A DNA stretch of 64,000 bases from Lewinellaceae bacterium (lineage in GTDB: Bacteria > Bacteroidota > Bacteroidia > Chitinophagales > Saprospiraceae): contig JACJYE010000015.1 of the NCBI GenBank assembly GCA_020636255.1, positions 1 to 64,000 of the forward strand, in the 5' to 3' direction. Made by a program: the position numbers and the translations under genes. Below are positions 43,566 to 53,648 of the stretch, one piece after another. Each line of letters begins with the position of its first letter. Within the stretch, counting starts at the first letter, position 1. The notes under the pieces were generated by a model that was not told the origin of the DNA, did no database searches, and was given only the letters and a program-made list of their open reading frames with translations.

Positions 43566-45836
43566 TCACTTCAGGAACACCCTAAGCCTTCCCCCCTTCA
43601 CCAGTTCCTGATGGCTGATGAAGTACGATTTATACCTTTTGCCGTTCCACTCCACCTTGTCGATCAGGAGGTTTTTGTCGCCCTTGGCGTTAACGGCTTC
43701 GATGGTGAGCGCTTTACCCGGATAATATTTGGGGTCGAGCTGGATCGTTACTTCGTCGAAAACGGGGCTGCTGAGGGCGAAATCCATATCGCCGGGGCAA
43801 TCGGGATAAAAGCCCATCATGCTGAAGAGCAGCCAGGCCGAGAGCGTGCCGGTGTCGTCATTGCCGGGCAGGCCCTCCGGGGCGTTGAAGTAGTATTGCC
43901 GCATCAGCCGCCGAACGGTTTGAGCGGTGTACTGCTCCTTGCCGGGAATATAGTTAAAAAGGTAGGGATAGGTGATGTCAGGCTCGTTGGCCATATCGTA
44001 GTTGCCGGTGTCAAAGCAGGCTGTCAGGGCCTGGAAGAAGGCATCGTCGCCGCCGAGCAGGCTTTTAAGGCCCTTGATGTCGTGTGGCACATAAAAGCGG
44101 TACTGCCAGGCGTTGCCCTCGACAAAGCCGATGACGGGCTCGAAATTCTTTCCGGCTTCGGGGTCAAAAGGGCTAAGCCAGCTGCCGTCTTCTATGCGGG
44201 GCCGCAGCATGCCCGTTTGCAGGTCGAAGTAGTTGCGGTAGGAATAGGAGCGGCGCAGGAAGCGCTGGTAGTCCTCGTTCTTTCCGAGGGCTTTGGCCAG
44301 CTGCGCCAGGTTCCAGTCGGATATGTTGTACTCCAGTGTGGTGGATACGGTACCCCAAACGCCGGCCTTGCTGTTTTCCGGGATATAGCCCAGCGAGTCG
44401 TAGTACAGCAGGCCGGGCCTGAGCTCGTTGTCCTGGCGCTGAACGGCCGCTTTACGGGCGGCATCGTAAGCCGTTTTGACGTCGAAATCCTTCAGCCCGC
44501 GCAGCCAGGTATCGGCAATGACGGGCGTGGCGGGGTCGCCGACCATCACGCCGGTTTCCATACCCAGCAGTTCCCATTTGGGCATCCAGCCGCTTTCGTT
44601 GTACATCTCCACCATGCTGTGCACCATGCCGAGTTGCAGATCGGGATAAACGAGGCTGAGGAAGGGGTGCACATTGCGGTAGGTATCCCATAGCGAGAAG
44701 ACCGTATAACGGTTGCCGCCGCCGGTGTTTTTGACAGCCCCGCTTTCCATGGCCCGATAGTCGCCGTTGATATCCTGCAGGATGTTGGGGTGAAGCAACA
44801 GGTGGTACAGCGCGGTGTAAAAGATCGTTTTATCTTCGGGCGTCCCGCCTTTCAGCGTTATCCGGCCCAGCAGTTCGTTCCAGGCCTGGTAGGCATTGTG
44901 GCGCGTAGCTTCGAAGTCGAAGCCGGGTTGCTCGGTTTCCAGGTTGAGGCGGGCATTTTCGATGCTGGTGTAGGAGATGCCCACTTTTACTTCGATGACG
45001 CCGCCCTGCGGCATGTCGTAGGAAAAATATGCGCCGATATTGTCGCCGGCAATTTCCTGCCGGAAGCCCGGGTAGGGTTTGTAGGCGTCGTCGTATTTTG
45101 TCCAGCTTGCTTCGGCGCCCTGGTATTTCGGCATCTTTTTCCATGCGCCGAATGTGGGTGCCGCCTGGCTGAGGCGGGCTACGAAATAAACGGGGCGCAC
45201 GTCCTCGGGGTTGTAACAGAAATCCCCGATCATTTTGAAGCCCTCTACTTCACTGCCGGAAACCACGCGCAGCATGGCGCCGGTCTCATTGGTGAGCCCC
45301 AGCCCCAGGTTGAGCAGCACATTGGCCCGCCCCGCCGGGAAAGTGTAACGGCTGATGCCGCTGCGCAGCGTTGCAGACAACTCTACGGCTACGCCATATT
45401 TTCCCAGTTTGTGGGTGTAATAACCCGGGCTGGCCTGCTCATCGGCATAGGTGCTGCCGTACAACTCAGGGTCGAATACCGGCTCGCCGGTGGTGGGCAT
45501 CAGCAGGATGCTGCCCAGGTCGGGGCAACCCACCCCGCTGAGGTTGACGTGGCTGTAACCGGTCAGGAAGCTGTTCTCATGGACGTATGGGCGGGAGTGC
45601 CATTCGCTGTCCTTTTCAAAAACGTTGCCTTGCCCCTTTTTATACGCTACATTGAAAGGGCAAACCGAAACCAACCCTGCCGGCAGCACCGGGCCCGGAT
45701 GTGTGGCGCCATAGTTGGATGTACCGATAAAGGGGTTTACCAGACTGGCAGGCTCCTGTGCGGAAAGGGGCCCCAGGGCCGCAAAAAACAGGTAGAATAG
45801 GCTGATGCGCCGGATGGTTAGGTTCATAAACTGCAT
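43566..45836 (-). CDS. GH92 alpha-mannosidase, second copy
   Basis: This is a 756-residue protein with a standard signal peptide (ISLFYLFFAALGPLSAQ) rather than a lipobox. It has the full GH92 layout: NPFIGTSNYGATHPGPVLP, GYSHVNLSGVGCPDLGS, FYTALYHLLLHPNILQDING, YTVFSLWDTYRNVHPFLSLV, EGNAWQYRFYVPHD and GLPGNDDTGTLSAWLLFSMM. Compared with the first GH92, the late catalytic block has GNDD in place of GNED, which also occurs in the family and may mark a different linkage. It heads an operon with the GHL10-type gene and is divergent from the VCBS gene. Confidence 0.94.
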   Translation of the reverse strand: MQFMNLTIRRISLFYLFFAALGPLSAQEPASLVNPFIGTSNYGATHPGPVLPAGLVSVCPFNVAYKKGQGNVFEKDSEWHSRPYVHENSFLTGYSHVNLSGVGCPDLGSILLMPTTGEPVFDPELYGSTYADEQASPGYYTHKLGKYGVAVELSATLRSGISRYTFPAGRANVLLNLGLGLTNETGAMLRVVSGSEVEGFKMIGDFCYNPEDVRPVYFVARLSQAAPTFGAWKKMPKYQGAEASWTKYDDAYKPYPGFRQEIAGDNIGAYFSYDMPQGGVIEVKVGISYTSIENARLNLETEQPGFDFEATRHNAYQAWNELLGRITLKGGTPEDKTIFYTALYHLLLHPNILQDINGDYRAMESGAVKNTGGGNRYTVFSLWDTYRNVHPFLSLVYPDLQLGMVHSMVEMYNESGWMPKWELLGMETGVMVGDPATPVIADTWLRGLKDFDVKTAYDAARKAAVQRQDNELRPGLLYYDSLGYIPENSKAGVWGTVSTTLEYNISDWNLAQLAKALGKNEDYQRFLRRSYSYRNYFDLQTGMLRPRIEDGSWLSPFDPEAGKNFEPVIGFVEGNAWQYRFYVPHDIKGLKSLLGGDDAFFQALTACFDTGNYDMANEPDITYPYLFNYIPGKEQYTAQTVRRLMRQYYFNAPEGLPGNDDTGTLSAWLLFSMMGFYPDCPGDMDFALSSPVFDEVTIQLDPKYYPGKALTIEAVNAKGDKNLLIDKVEWNGKRYKSYFISHQELVKGGRLRVFLK

Positions 45837-46041
45837 CGATAAGGTTTGTTTGGCGCGGCGCTCCGCTATCGGGATAAGTTATCCTGGAAAGCGGCCTGCA
45901 ACGCCGGTATATAAGCGGATGAATTTAGAAAATATCTTGCCGATTTGTGCAGGATTTCACTAATTTCCCCATCCCGTTTGGGAAAACAACGCGGCATCCT
46001 CAATGGAGGAATTCATATATAACACTGAAAGATAGTAGATT

Positions 46042-49000
46042 ATGAGGCTCTTAACCAATCGTCCGGAAACCCGCAAAAACCCGACACTACATTCCTGGCT
46101 TTCCCGCATCCTGCTGCTGTCCATTGGCCTGGCTGCCTGGGCCGGCTGCGGCAAAATGGCGGAGAACAATAGCGCCCGAAACGAGGGCGGAACCTACTTT
46201 ACCCGCCTCGGGCCCTCCGAAACCGGGATCGGGTTTGCGAACCAGCTCACGGAAACAGAAGAAATGAACGTCCTGTCTTATGAATACTTCTACAACGGCG
46301 GCGGCGTCGCTATTGGCGATATCAACAACGACGGCCTGTCCGACCTGTACTTTTCGGGCAACATGGTGCCCAACAAGCTGTACCTCAATAAGGGAGGGCT
46401 GCAGTTTGAGGATATCACCGACAAGGCCGGCCTCGCCGGCCGGGCCGATGGCTGGAATACCGGTGTCACTTTCGCCGACGTCAATGGCGACGGCTGGGCC
46501 GACCTCTACCTGTCCTATTCGGGCGATAAACCCGAAGCTCAACGCCGCAACCAGCTGTACATCAACAACGGCGACAACACCTTTACCGAAAAGGCGGCGG
46601 AATACGGCCTCGACGACCCCGCCTATACCACCCAAAGCCTTTTCTTCGATTACGACCGCGACGGCGACCTCGACTGCTACCTGCTCAACCACTCGATCGA
46701 CGAATTTCAGAACTTCGATGCCGCCTTCGTCAAAAAAATGTCGGATAAATTCGCCGGCGATAAGCTGTTCCGCAACGACGGCGGGCATTTCACGGAGGTG
46801 ACCACTGCCGCCGGTATCCATAATAACCCTCTCGGCTTCGGCCTTGGCGTGGCCGCTTCCGACCTCAATGGCGACGGTTGGATCGACCTGTATGTGAGCA
46901 ACGACTACACGGAAGAAGACTACCTCTACATCAATAACGGCGACGGCACTTTCAGCGACGACATGCGCAACAGGCTGGGCCATATTCCTAACTTCTCCAT
47001 GGGCAACGATATCGCCGACTTTAACAACGATGCCCTTCCCGATATCATGTCGCTGGATATGTTGCCGGAAGACAACCACCGACAGAAGCTGCTCTACGGC
47101 CCCGATGAATACGAAAAATTCCAGTCGCAGCTGCGCAACGGCTACTACCACCAGGTGATGCGAAATATGTTGCAGCTCAACAACGGCGACGGCACCTTCA
47201 GCGAGATAGGCCAGCTGGCCGGCGTTTCCAATACCGACTGGAGCTGGTCTGCCCTGCTGGCCGATTTTGATAATGACGGCTGGAAAGACCTCTTTATCTC
47301 CAACGGTTACCTGCGCGATTACACCAACCGCGACTTCATGGCCTATTATGCCAACCAGCGCATCAGAGAGTCCCAGGGCCAGACGTCCGATGCCCTTATG
47401 AAGATCATCGGGCGTATGGAGTCGACCAAAACCCACAACTATATCTTCCGCAACGAAGGCAACCTGCAGTTCAGCAACCAGGTCAAAAGCTGGGGTTTCG
47501 ATACTCCATTGCTGACCAACGGCTCGGCCTACGCCGACCTCGACCAGGACGGCGACCTCGACCTGGTGCTCAACAACGTCAACGAGCCGGCGGCCATCTA
47601 CGAGAACAAAAGCCCGCAGGGCAATTACCTGCAGGTGAAGCTCAAAGGCAGCGGTGGCAACACCTTCGCTATCGGCGCCAGGGTAGAGGTACGGGCGGGT
47701 GGACTGGTGATGATGCAGGAATTTATCCCTACCCGCGGCTTCCAGTCGTCGATGCACACCCCTCTGCATTTTGGCCTGGGCAAAGCCAGCCAGGCCGACA
47801 GCCTGCTCGTGCGTTGGCCCGACGGCAAGGTGCAGGTGCTTACCGGCCTGCCTGGGCGGCAACTCATAGAGCTGGATGAAGCTGGCGGCGCCACCGGCAC
47901 GGCCGGCCCCGGCAGCGTGGCCATGTTCAGGCCGATACCTGCGCCACTGCCGTTCAGCCATGTGCAAAAGCCGGTGGTAGACTTCAAACGCCAGGCTCTG
48001 CTGCCCTATATGATGACAGGCCAGGGGCCTGCTATGGTACAGGGCGATGTTAACGGCGATGGCAGGAACGACGTCTTCATTGGCGGCGCCAAGCTACAGG
48101 CCGGCGATGTCTTCCTGCAACAGGCCGACGGCTCTTTCCGCGCCAGCGGGCAGGAAGCCTTGCGCAAAGACCTTATCTATGAAGATGTCGATGCCGCTTT
48201 CTTCGATGCGGACCAGGACGGTGACCTCGACCTCTACGTCGTCAGCGGTGGTTACGATTACCTTCCTGACGACCTGGGCCTGCAGGACCGCCTGTACCTC
48301 AACGACGGCAAGGGCGGCTTTAGCAAGGCTGCGGATGCCTTACCCCTCATGCGCTGCAGCGGTGGCTGCATAGCGGTATCGGACATCAACGATGACGGCG
48401 CTCCCGACCTCTTCGTCGGCGGCCGGCTCATACCCGGTGAGTATCCGAAAACGCCGGAGAGTTACCTTCTGCTCAACGACGGCCAAGGGCAGTTCCGCAT
48501 CGCTACCGACGAGTTGGCGCCAGGCCTTGCCGGTATCGGTATGGTGACGGACGCATGCTGGCTCGACGGCGGCAAGACGCTGGCCATAGCAGGGGAGTGG
48601 ATGCCCCTTACCTTTTTCAGCAAACAGGGGGCGCAGTTCAAAAATGTGAGCGGCGCTGCTTTTGACACGCCCGGCTCCGGGCTGTGGTGTTCACTGGTGG
48701 CTGCCGACCTCGACGGTGACGGCGATGAGGACCTGATAGCCGGCAATTTCGGCACCAACACCCAGATGAAGGCCAGCGAAGCTCAGCCGGTGACGCTGTA
48801 CTACGCCGACTTCGATGACAACGGCGCGGTCGACCCCATCCTGTCCTATTATATCCAGGGCAAGCCCTACCCGGCATTTAGCCGCGATGAGCTCATTTCC
48901 CAGATCGCTTCCATGAAGAAAAAGTTCACCGATTACGCCTCCTATGCCGATGCAGGCATCGAGGACATTCTGAGCCCCGAGCAGATGCAGATGGCGACGC

Positions 49001-49395
49001 AACTGAAAGCGACGGAATTGCAGAGCGTATGGGTGGAGAACCTGGGCGGTGGCCGCTGGGAGCGGCGCCCGCTACCGGCCATGGCGCAGGTATCGCCCGT
49101 TTATGCCATCCTTCCACTGGATGCCAACGAAGATGGGCGCACCGACCTGCTACTCGCCGGCAACTACGAAAAGACCCGCGCCAACTGGGGCCGTCTGGAC
49201 GGCAACCACGGCGTATTGCTGCTGAACCAGGGCAACGGAAACTGGGAATACGTGCCGCAACGCCTGTCCGGCTTCCAGATCCGGGGTGATGTCCGCGAGA
49301 TACTGGCTTTCAACCGAAACGGAGGCCAACTCCTGCTTTTCGCTCAGAATAATGCGCCGGCCAGCGCCTATCTGCGGGAGCGGGTGGTGCAGTAG
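46042..49395 (+). CDS. VCBS/FG-GAP repeat lipoprotein with ASPIC/UnbV domain
   Basis: This is a 1117-residue protein with a lipoprotein signal (LSIGLAAWAGCGK). It is full of FG-GAP/VCBS Ca-binding repeats (DINNDGLSDLYFSGN, DVNGDGWADLYLSYS, DLNGDGWIDLYVSND), forming one or two integrin-like propellers at about 70-500 and 660-1000. Between them, about residues 520-620, is an ASPIC/UnbV domain (GNTFAIGARVEVRAGGLVMM, LLVRWPDGKVQVLTGLPG). In Bacteroidota such proteins accompany SusCD loci, but the role is undefined; glycan or protein binding at the surface is likely. It is divergent from the second GH92 gene. Confidence 0.93.
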   Translation: MRLLTNRPETRKNPTLHSWLSRILLLSIGLAAWAGCGKMAENNSARNEGGTYFTRLGPSETGIGFANQLTETEEMNVLSYEYFYNGGGVAIGDINNDGLSDLYFSGNMVPNKLYLNKGGLQFEDITDKAGLAGRADGWNTGVTFADVNGDGWADLYLSYSGDKPEAQRRNQLYINNGDNTFTEKAAEYGLDDPAYTTQSLFFDYDRDGDLDCYLLNHSIDEFQNFDAAFVKKMSDKFAGDKLFRNDGGHFTEVTTAAGIHNNPLGFGLGVAASDLNGDGWIDLYVSNDYTEEDYLYINNGDGTFSDDMRNRLGHIPNFSMGNDIADFNNDALPDIMSLDMLPEDNHRQKLLYGPDEYEKFQSQLRNGYYHQVMRNMLQLNNGDGTFSEIGQLAGVSNTDWSWSALLADFDNDGWKDLFISNGYLRDYTNRDFMAYYANQRIRESQGQTSDALMKIIGRMESTKTHNYIFRNEGNLQFSNQVKSWGFDTPLLTNGSAYADLDQDGDLDLVLNNVNEPAAIYENKSPQGNYLQVKLKGSGGNTFAIGARVEVRAGGLVMMQEFIPTRGFQSSMHTPLHFGLGKASQADSLLVRWPDGKVQVLTGLPGRQLIELDEAGGATGTAGPGSVAMFRPIPAPLPFSHVQKPVVDFKRQALLPYMMTGQGPAMVQGDVNGDGRNDVFIGGAKLQAGDVFLQQADGSFRASGQEALRKDLIYEDVDAAFFDADQDGDLDLYVVSGGYDYLPDDLGLQDRLYLNDGKGGFSKAADALPLMRCSGGCIAVSDINDDGAPDLFVGGRLIPGEYPKTPESYLLLNDGQGQFRIATDELAPGLAGIGMVTDACWLDGGKTLAIAGEWMPLTFFSKQGAQFKNVSGAAFDTPGSGLWCSLVAADLDGDGDEDLIAGNFGTNTQMKASEAQPVTLYYADFDDNGAVDPILSYYIQGKPYPAFSRDELISQIASMKKKFTDYASYADAGIEDILSPEQMQMATQLKATELQSVWVENLGGGRWERRPLPAMAQVSPVYAILPLDANEDGRTDLLLAGNYEKTRANWGRLDGNHGVLLLNQGNGNWEYVPQRLSGFQIRGDVREILAFNRNGGQLLLFAQNNAPASAYLRERVVQ

Positions 49396-49407
49396 CGCGG
49401 TATGCTT

Positions 49408-50667
49408 TCAGATGACCATACCCGCCCCTACCGTTTCATTGGTAGCCTCATCGACGAAGATGACGCTGCCGGTGATGCGGTTTTTGCGATAGCTGTCAAA
49501 GAACAGCGGTTTGGTCGTCCGGATGGCGATGCGGGCGATGTCATTCATGCGGATGTCCTTGTCTTCGAGGTTGCGGTGCAGGGTATTGATGTCGAGTTTG
49601 TAGCGGATATCCTTGATGATGCAACGGGCCTCTCTGGTCGTGTGCAGGATGGTGTATTTGCCGCGTAACTGCATCGGGCGCTCGTTGAACCAGCATACCA
49701 TCACTTCCAGGTCCTGTTCCACATGCGGCTGGTTGTTTTCCCGCACGATCATATCGCCGCGGCTGATGTCCAGGTCGTCTTCCAGCAGAATGGTGGCGGA
49801 AATGGGCGGGAAAGCTTCCTCCTGTTCGCCATCGTAGGTGTCGATCCGGGCGATCGTCGAGGTGAAGCCCGAGGGCAGCACCATCACCTTGTCACCTTTT
49901 TTGAAGACCCCACCCGCAATGCGCCCTGCATAGCCACGATAGTCGTGAAAATCGTCGGAATAGGGCCGGATGACATACTGCACCGGGAAGCGGCAGTCGA
50001 TGAAATTGTGGTCGGAGCCGATATGTACGTGTTCGAGGTAGTAGAGCAGGGTAGGGCCGCCGTACCAGGGCATGTGCTCTGATTTATCCACGACATTATC
50101 GCCCCTCAGGGCGGAGAGGGGGATGAAGTGCACGTCTTTTACATCCAGTTTATAGGAGAACTGCTCAAAATCCTGCCGGATGCGCTCGTACACCTCCTCG
50201 TCATAACCCACCAGGTCCATTTTGTTGATACAGATCACGAGGTGGGGGATCTGAAGCAGGGAGGCTATGAAGGCATGGCGGCGGGTCTGTTCTACGACGC
50301 CATGGCGGGCATCGATGAGTATGAGCGCGGCATTGGCCGTCGAAGCCCCGGTCACCATATTGCGGGTATACTGAATGTGCCCCGGCGTGTCGGCGATGAT
50401 GAATTTCCGGCGCGGCGTAGAGAAATAGCGGTAGGCCACGTCGATGGTGATGCCCTGCTCGCGTTCGGCCTTGAGGCCGTCGGTCAGCAGGGCGAGGTTG
50501 ACTTCCGCTTCCCCCCGCCGTTCGCTGGTCTGCCTGACGGCTTCGTACTGGTCTTCATAAATGGATTTGCTATCGTACAACAGGCGCCCGATGAGGGTGC
50601 TCTTTCCATCGTCTACGCTGCCGGCCGTCGTGAAACGGAGGAGTTCGGTATGTTTGAAGTCGGACAT
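49408..50667 (-). CDS. cysN: Sulfate adenylyltransferase large (GTPase) subunit
   Basis: This is a 419-residue protein. GTPase motifs: TAGSVDDGKSTLIGRLLYD (G1), GITIDVAYRYF (G2), IADTPGH (G3) and INKMDL (G4). Translation-factor-like beta-barrels follow to the end, and no kinase domain is fused at the C-terminus. With CysD it makes adenosine-5'-phosphosulfate from ATP and sulfate, driven by GTP hydrolysis. It is the last gene of cysC-cysD-cysN, 26 nt after cysD. Confidence 0.96.
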   Translation of the reverse strand: MSDFKHTELLRFTTAGSVDDGKSTLIGRLLYDSKSIYEDQYEAVRQTSERRGEAEVNLALLTDGLKAEREQGITIDVAYRYFSTPRRKFIIADTPGHIQYTRNMVTGASTANAALILIDARHGVVEQTRRHAFIASLLQIPHLVICINKMDLVGYDEEVYERIRQDFEQFSYKLDVKDVHFIPLSALRGDNVVDKSEHMPWYGGPTLLYYLEHVHIGSDHNFIDCRFPVQYVIRPYSDDFHDYRGYAGRIAGGVFKKGDKVMVLPSGFTSTIARIDTYDGEQEEAFPPISATILLEDDLDISRGDMIVRENNQPHVEQDLEVMVCWFNERPMQLRGKYTILHTTREARCIIKDIRYKLDINTLHRNLEDKDIRMNDIARIAIRTTKPLFFDSYRKNRITGSVIFVDEATNETVGAGMVI

Positions 50668-50693
50668 ATACTGGATTTACGATTTGCTGTTAG

Positions 50694-51602
50694 TTAAAAA
50701 TACCCTTCCTTTTTCCGGTCTTCCATAGCCGTTTCGGAGCGCTTATCGTCGGCGCGGCCGCCGCGTTCCGTTTTGCGGGCTGTGGCCACCTCGGCGATGA
50801 TTTCCTCTATAGAGGCTGCGTGAGATTCCCACAGCCCGGTACAGGTCATATCGCCGATAGTGCGGCAGCGGACGGTAATTTCCCGGATGGCGGCTTCCTC
50901 TTCAGGGCGTTTGAGGATGGCGTCGGTATCGGCCAGCAGCATACCGTCGCGCTCGAAGACGCGGCGCCGGTGGGCGAAATAGAGGTTGGGGAGTTCCACC
51001 TTTTCGGCCGCCAGGTACATCCATACGTCCAGCTCCGTCCAGTTGCTGATAGGGAAGACGCGGAAGTGTTCGCCGAATTGTTTTTTGCTGTTGAACAGGT
51101 TCCACAGTTCCGGCCGTTGGTTCTTGGGGTCCCATTGGCCGAACTCGTCGCGGTGGGAGAAGAAGCGCTCTTTGGCGCGGGCCTTCTCTTCGTCGCGGCG
51201 GGCGCCGCCGATAGCGGCATCGAAGCGGTTGTTCTCGATCTCTTCCAGCAATACGGCGGTTTGCAGGTAGTTGCGGCTGGCGTTATAGCCTTTTTCTTCC
51301 ACAACGATGCCCCGCCGGATGGCATCTTCCACCGAGCCGACGATCAGGCGGGCGCCCAGGCCCTGCACCAGCTTGTCGCGAAAAACGATAGTTTCCGGGA
51401 AGTTGTGCCCGGTATCGATATGCAGTAGCGGAAAAGGCAGCCGCGCCGGGTAAAAGGCCTTCTTGGCCAGGTGGACCAGCAGGATGGAATCTTTCCCGCC
51501 GGAAAAAAGCAGCACGGGGCGCTCGAATTGCGCCGCTACTTCGCGCATCACAAAAATGGATTCTGCTTCCAGTTCTTTCAGATGGTGGAGATGGTAGCTC
51601 AT
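50694..51602 (-). CDS. cysD: Sulfate adenylyltransferase small subunit
   Basis: This is a 302-residue protein. The ATP-pyrophosphatase loop is VLLFSGGKDSILLVHLAKKA, followed by LLHIDTGHNFPETIVFRDKL, GGARRDEEKARAKERFFSHRD and FPISNWTELDVWMYL, all standard CysD. It forms the ATP sulfurylase with CysN. The start overlaps the cysC stop by 4 nt, so translation is coupled. Confidence 0.96.
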   Translation of the reverse strand: MSYHLHHLKELEAESIFVMREVAAQFERPVLLFSGGKDSILLVHLAKKAFYPARLPFPLLHIDTGHNFPETIVFRDKLVQGLGARLIVGSVEDAIRRGIVVEEKGYNASRNYLQTAVLLEEIENNRFDAAIGGARRDEEKARAKERFFSHRDEFGQWDPKNQRPELWNLFNSKKQFGEHFRVFPISNWTELDVWMYLAAEKVELPNLYFAHRRRVFERDGMLLADTDAILKRPEEEAAIREITVRCRTIGDMTCTGLWESHAASIEEIIAEVATARKTERGGRADDKRSETAMEDRKKEGYF

Positions 51603-52276
51603 GGTTTGGGAACTGCTTGTTCGTTGATGGTTGTCGGTTCTTTAAGGGTAATGAGGGGTAACAGGTAAGCAAAGGCCTGTTCTACACTTTGCTCCAGGCC
51701 GAGCTGGCCCGTATGTATTTCCAATGCCGGGTTTTCGGGTGCTTCGTAAGGGGCGTCGACCCCGGTGAACCCCTTGATCAGGCCGGCGCGGGCCTTTTCG
51801 TAAAGGCCCTTGACGTCACGGGCCTCGCATACCTCAAGGGGTGCGTTGATATAGATCTCGATAAAGTCGTCGGCGCCTATGATCTCGCGGGCCATCTGCC
51901 GGATGGCCCGGGTAGGGCTGATAAAGGAATTGATGGTGATGACCCCGCTATGGGCGTATAATTTAGCGATCTCCGCGATGCGGCGGATGTTCTCCCGGCG
52001 GCCTTCCTCACTGAACCCCAGGTTGCTGTTGATGCCGTGGCGGATGTTATCGCCATCCAGTACCTGTGCGAAAAAACCTTCGTTGTACAGGCGGCGCTCC
52101 AGGTGCTGAGCGATAGTGCTCTTGCCCGATCCCGAAAGCCCCGTAAGCCATACGGCCTTGCTATGCTGGCCCAGGCGGGCCTCGCGGTCGGCGCGTTGTA
52201 AGAGCCGGTCAAATATAGGGTGGATATGCTCTGCCAAAACGTTACAATTTTCAGAATTGCTGCAAAGAAACACCAA
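51599..52276 (-). CDS. cysC: Adenylyl-sulfate kinase
   Basis: This is a 225-residue protein. P-loop GLSGSGKSTIAQHLERRL, APS-binding DGDNIRHGINSNLGFSEEGR, the FISP motif in SFISPTRAIRQMAREI, and IEIYINAPLEVCEARDVKGL are all present, so it should be active. It phosphorylates APS to PAPS. The ATG at 52276 adds about 14 residues over homologues, so a TTG at 52234 may be the true start. It is the first gene of the cys operon and is divergent from metZ, with a 77-nt gap. No APS/PAPS reductase is in the window. Confidence 0.95.
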   Translation of the reverse strand: MVFLCSNSENCNVLAEHIHPIFDRLLQRADREARLGQHSKAVWLTGLSGSGKSTIAQHLERRLYNEGFFAQVLDGDNIRHGINSNLGFSEEGRRENIRRIAEIAKLYAHSGVITINSFISPTRAIRQMAREIIGADDFIEIYINAPLEVCEARDVKGLYEKARAGLIKGFTGVDAPYEAPENPALEIHTGQLGLEQSVEQAFAYLLPLITLKEPTTINEQAVPKP

Positions 52277-52353
52277 ATTGGACTATTTCCCAAAACCGGC
52301 GCCGGCTGTCCTGTTATTTCTATGTATTTTGCCGAAAGTTGAAAACAAGGGCT

Positions 52354-53529
52354 ATGTCTGAAGAAAACCACAAATTCGAGACCCGTGCGATCCGCGGCCA
52401 GATGGAGCGCACGCCGTACCAGGAGCATAGTACGCCGATGTTTCTCACTTCCAGCTTCGTCTTCGAGAACGCGGAGCTGATGGCCGATACCTTTGCCGGC
52501 ACGGCCGACGGCATCATATATTCCCGCTACAGCAACCCCAATACCGATGAGCTCATCCGGAAGGTGTGTGCCATGGAAGGGGCGGAAGATGGTTTCGCCA
52601 CGGCCTCCGGCATGGCGGCGGTGTTCGCCGGTATGGCGGCCTTTCTCCGGGCCGGCGACCATGTACTGGCGTCGAGGGCGTTATTCGGCTCCACCCATCA
52701 GATATTGGGCAACCTGTTTTCCCGCTGGGGCATCACCCATACGTATGCCGACCCGGCCGATATCGGGCAGTGGGAGCAGCACATCCGCCCCAACACCCGG
52801 ATGATGGTGCTGGAAACGCCTTCCAACCCGGGCCTGGCGCTGGCCGACCTCGAAGCAGCAGGGCGGCTGGCCGAGCAATACGGGCTCATTCTGAATGTCG
52901 ACAACTGCTTCGCTACGCCCTATCTACAGCAGCCTGCGCAGTATGGCGCGGGCCTCATCGTGCACTCGGGTACCAAGTGGATGGACGGCCAGGGGCGGGT
53001 GCTCGGCGGGTTGATAGTGGGCAGGGCCGAGCTCATCGAAGAGGTGCGTTTCTTCTGCCGCCATACCGGCCCGGCACTGTCGCCTTTCAACGCCTGGCTG
53101 CTGTCGAAAAGCCTGGAAACGCTGGCCCTTCGCATGGAGCGCCATTGCGCGAATGCCCTGCAAATGGCCGGTTTCCTGGAACAACACCCCGCCGTCGCAA
53201 GGGTGTCTTACCCCTTCCTGCCCACGCACCCGCAATACGAACTGGCCCGGCGGCAAATGAAACTCGGCGGCGGCATAGTGGCCTTCGAGCTCAAAGGAGG
53301 GGCTGAAGCCGGCAAGCGTTTTCTCGACGCTCTAAAGGTGTGTTCCCTGACCTCAAACCTGGGCGATTCCAGGACCATCGCCACCCATCCAGCTTCGACG
53401 ACCCATTCCAAACTGACGGATGTGGAGCGGCTGACGGCAGGCATCACCCCCGGTTTGGTGCGCCTCTCCTTAGGCCTGGAGCACATCGACGATATATTAC
53501 AGGATGTGGATCAGGCGCTGCGGGCCTAG
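52354..53529 (+). CDS. metZ: O-succinylhomoserine sulfhydrylase / Cys-Met metabolism PLP enzyme
   Basis: This is a 391-residue protein from the ATG at 52354; a TTG at 52339 is in frame. The fold is the Cys/Met metabolism PLP type: SSFVFENAELMADTFAG, YSRYSNPNTDELIRKVCAME, ATASGMAAVFAGMAAFLRAG, LETPSNPGLALADLEAAGRL, and the PLP-lysine motif HSGTKWMDGQGRVLGG, whose DGQGR form is typical of MetZ. It probably makes homocysteine from activated homoserine and sulfide. It is divergent from cysC, which links sulfur uptake and methionine supply. A cystathionine gamma-synthase role cannot be ruled out. Confidence 0.88.
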   Translation: MSEENHKFETRAIRGQMERTPYQEHSTPMFLTSSFVFENAELMADTFAGTADGIIYSRYSNPNTDELIRKVCAMEGAEDGFATASGMAAVFAGMAAFLRAGDHVLASRALFGSTHQILGNLFSRWGITHTYADPADIGQWEQHIRPNTRMMVLETPSNPGLALADLEAAGRLAEQYGLILNVDNCFATPYLQQPAQYGAGLIVHSGTKWMDGQGRVLGGLIVGRAELIEEVRFFCRHTGPALSPFNAWLLSKSLETLALRMERHCANALQMAGFLEQHPAVARVSYPFLPTHPQYELARRQMKLGGGIVAFELKGGAEAGKRFLDALKVCSLTSNLGDSRTIATHPASTTHSKLTDVERLTAGITPGLVRLSLGLEHIDDILQDVDQALRA

Positions 53530-53648
53530 TGCCGACAGCACTAGTTTATTTACAGGGTTACAATGGGCTGGCCCTGGCGGCACAATAATCCCGTAGTGGC
53601 CGTCGTATTGGAAAGCGTCTAATACAAACAGCATAAAACCTTTGGCTT

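Noticed and set aside
46087..47967. 626-residue minus-strand frame opposite the VCBS protein
   Set aside because: It mirrors the repeated DxNxDG codons of the real gene.
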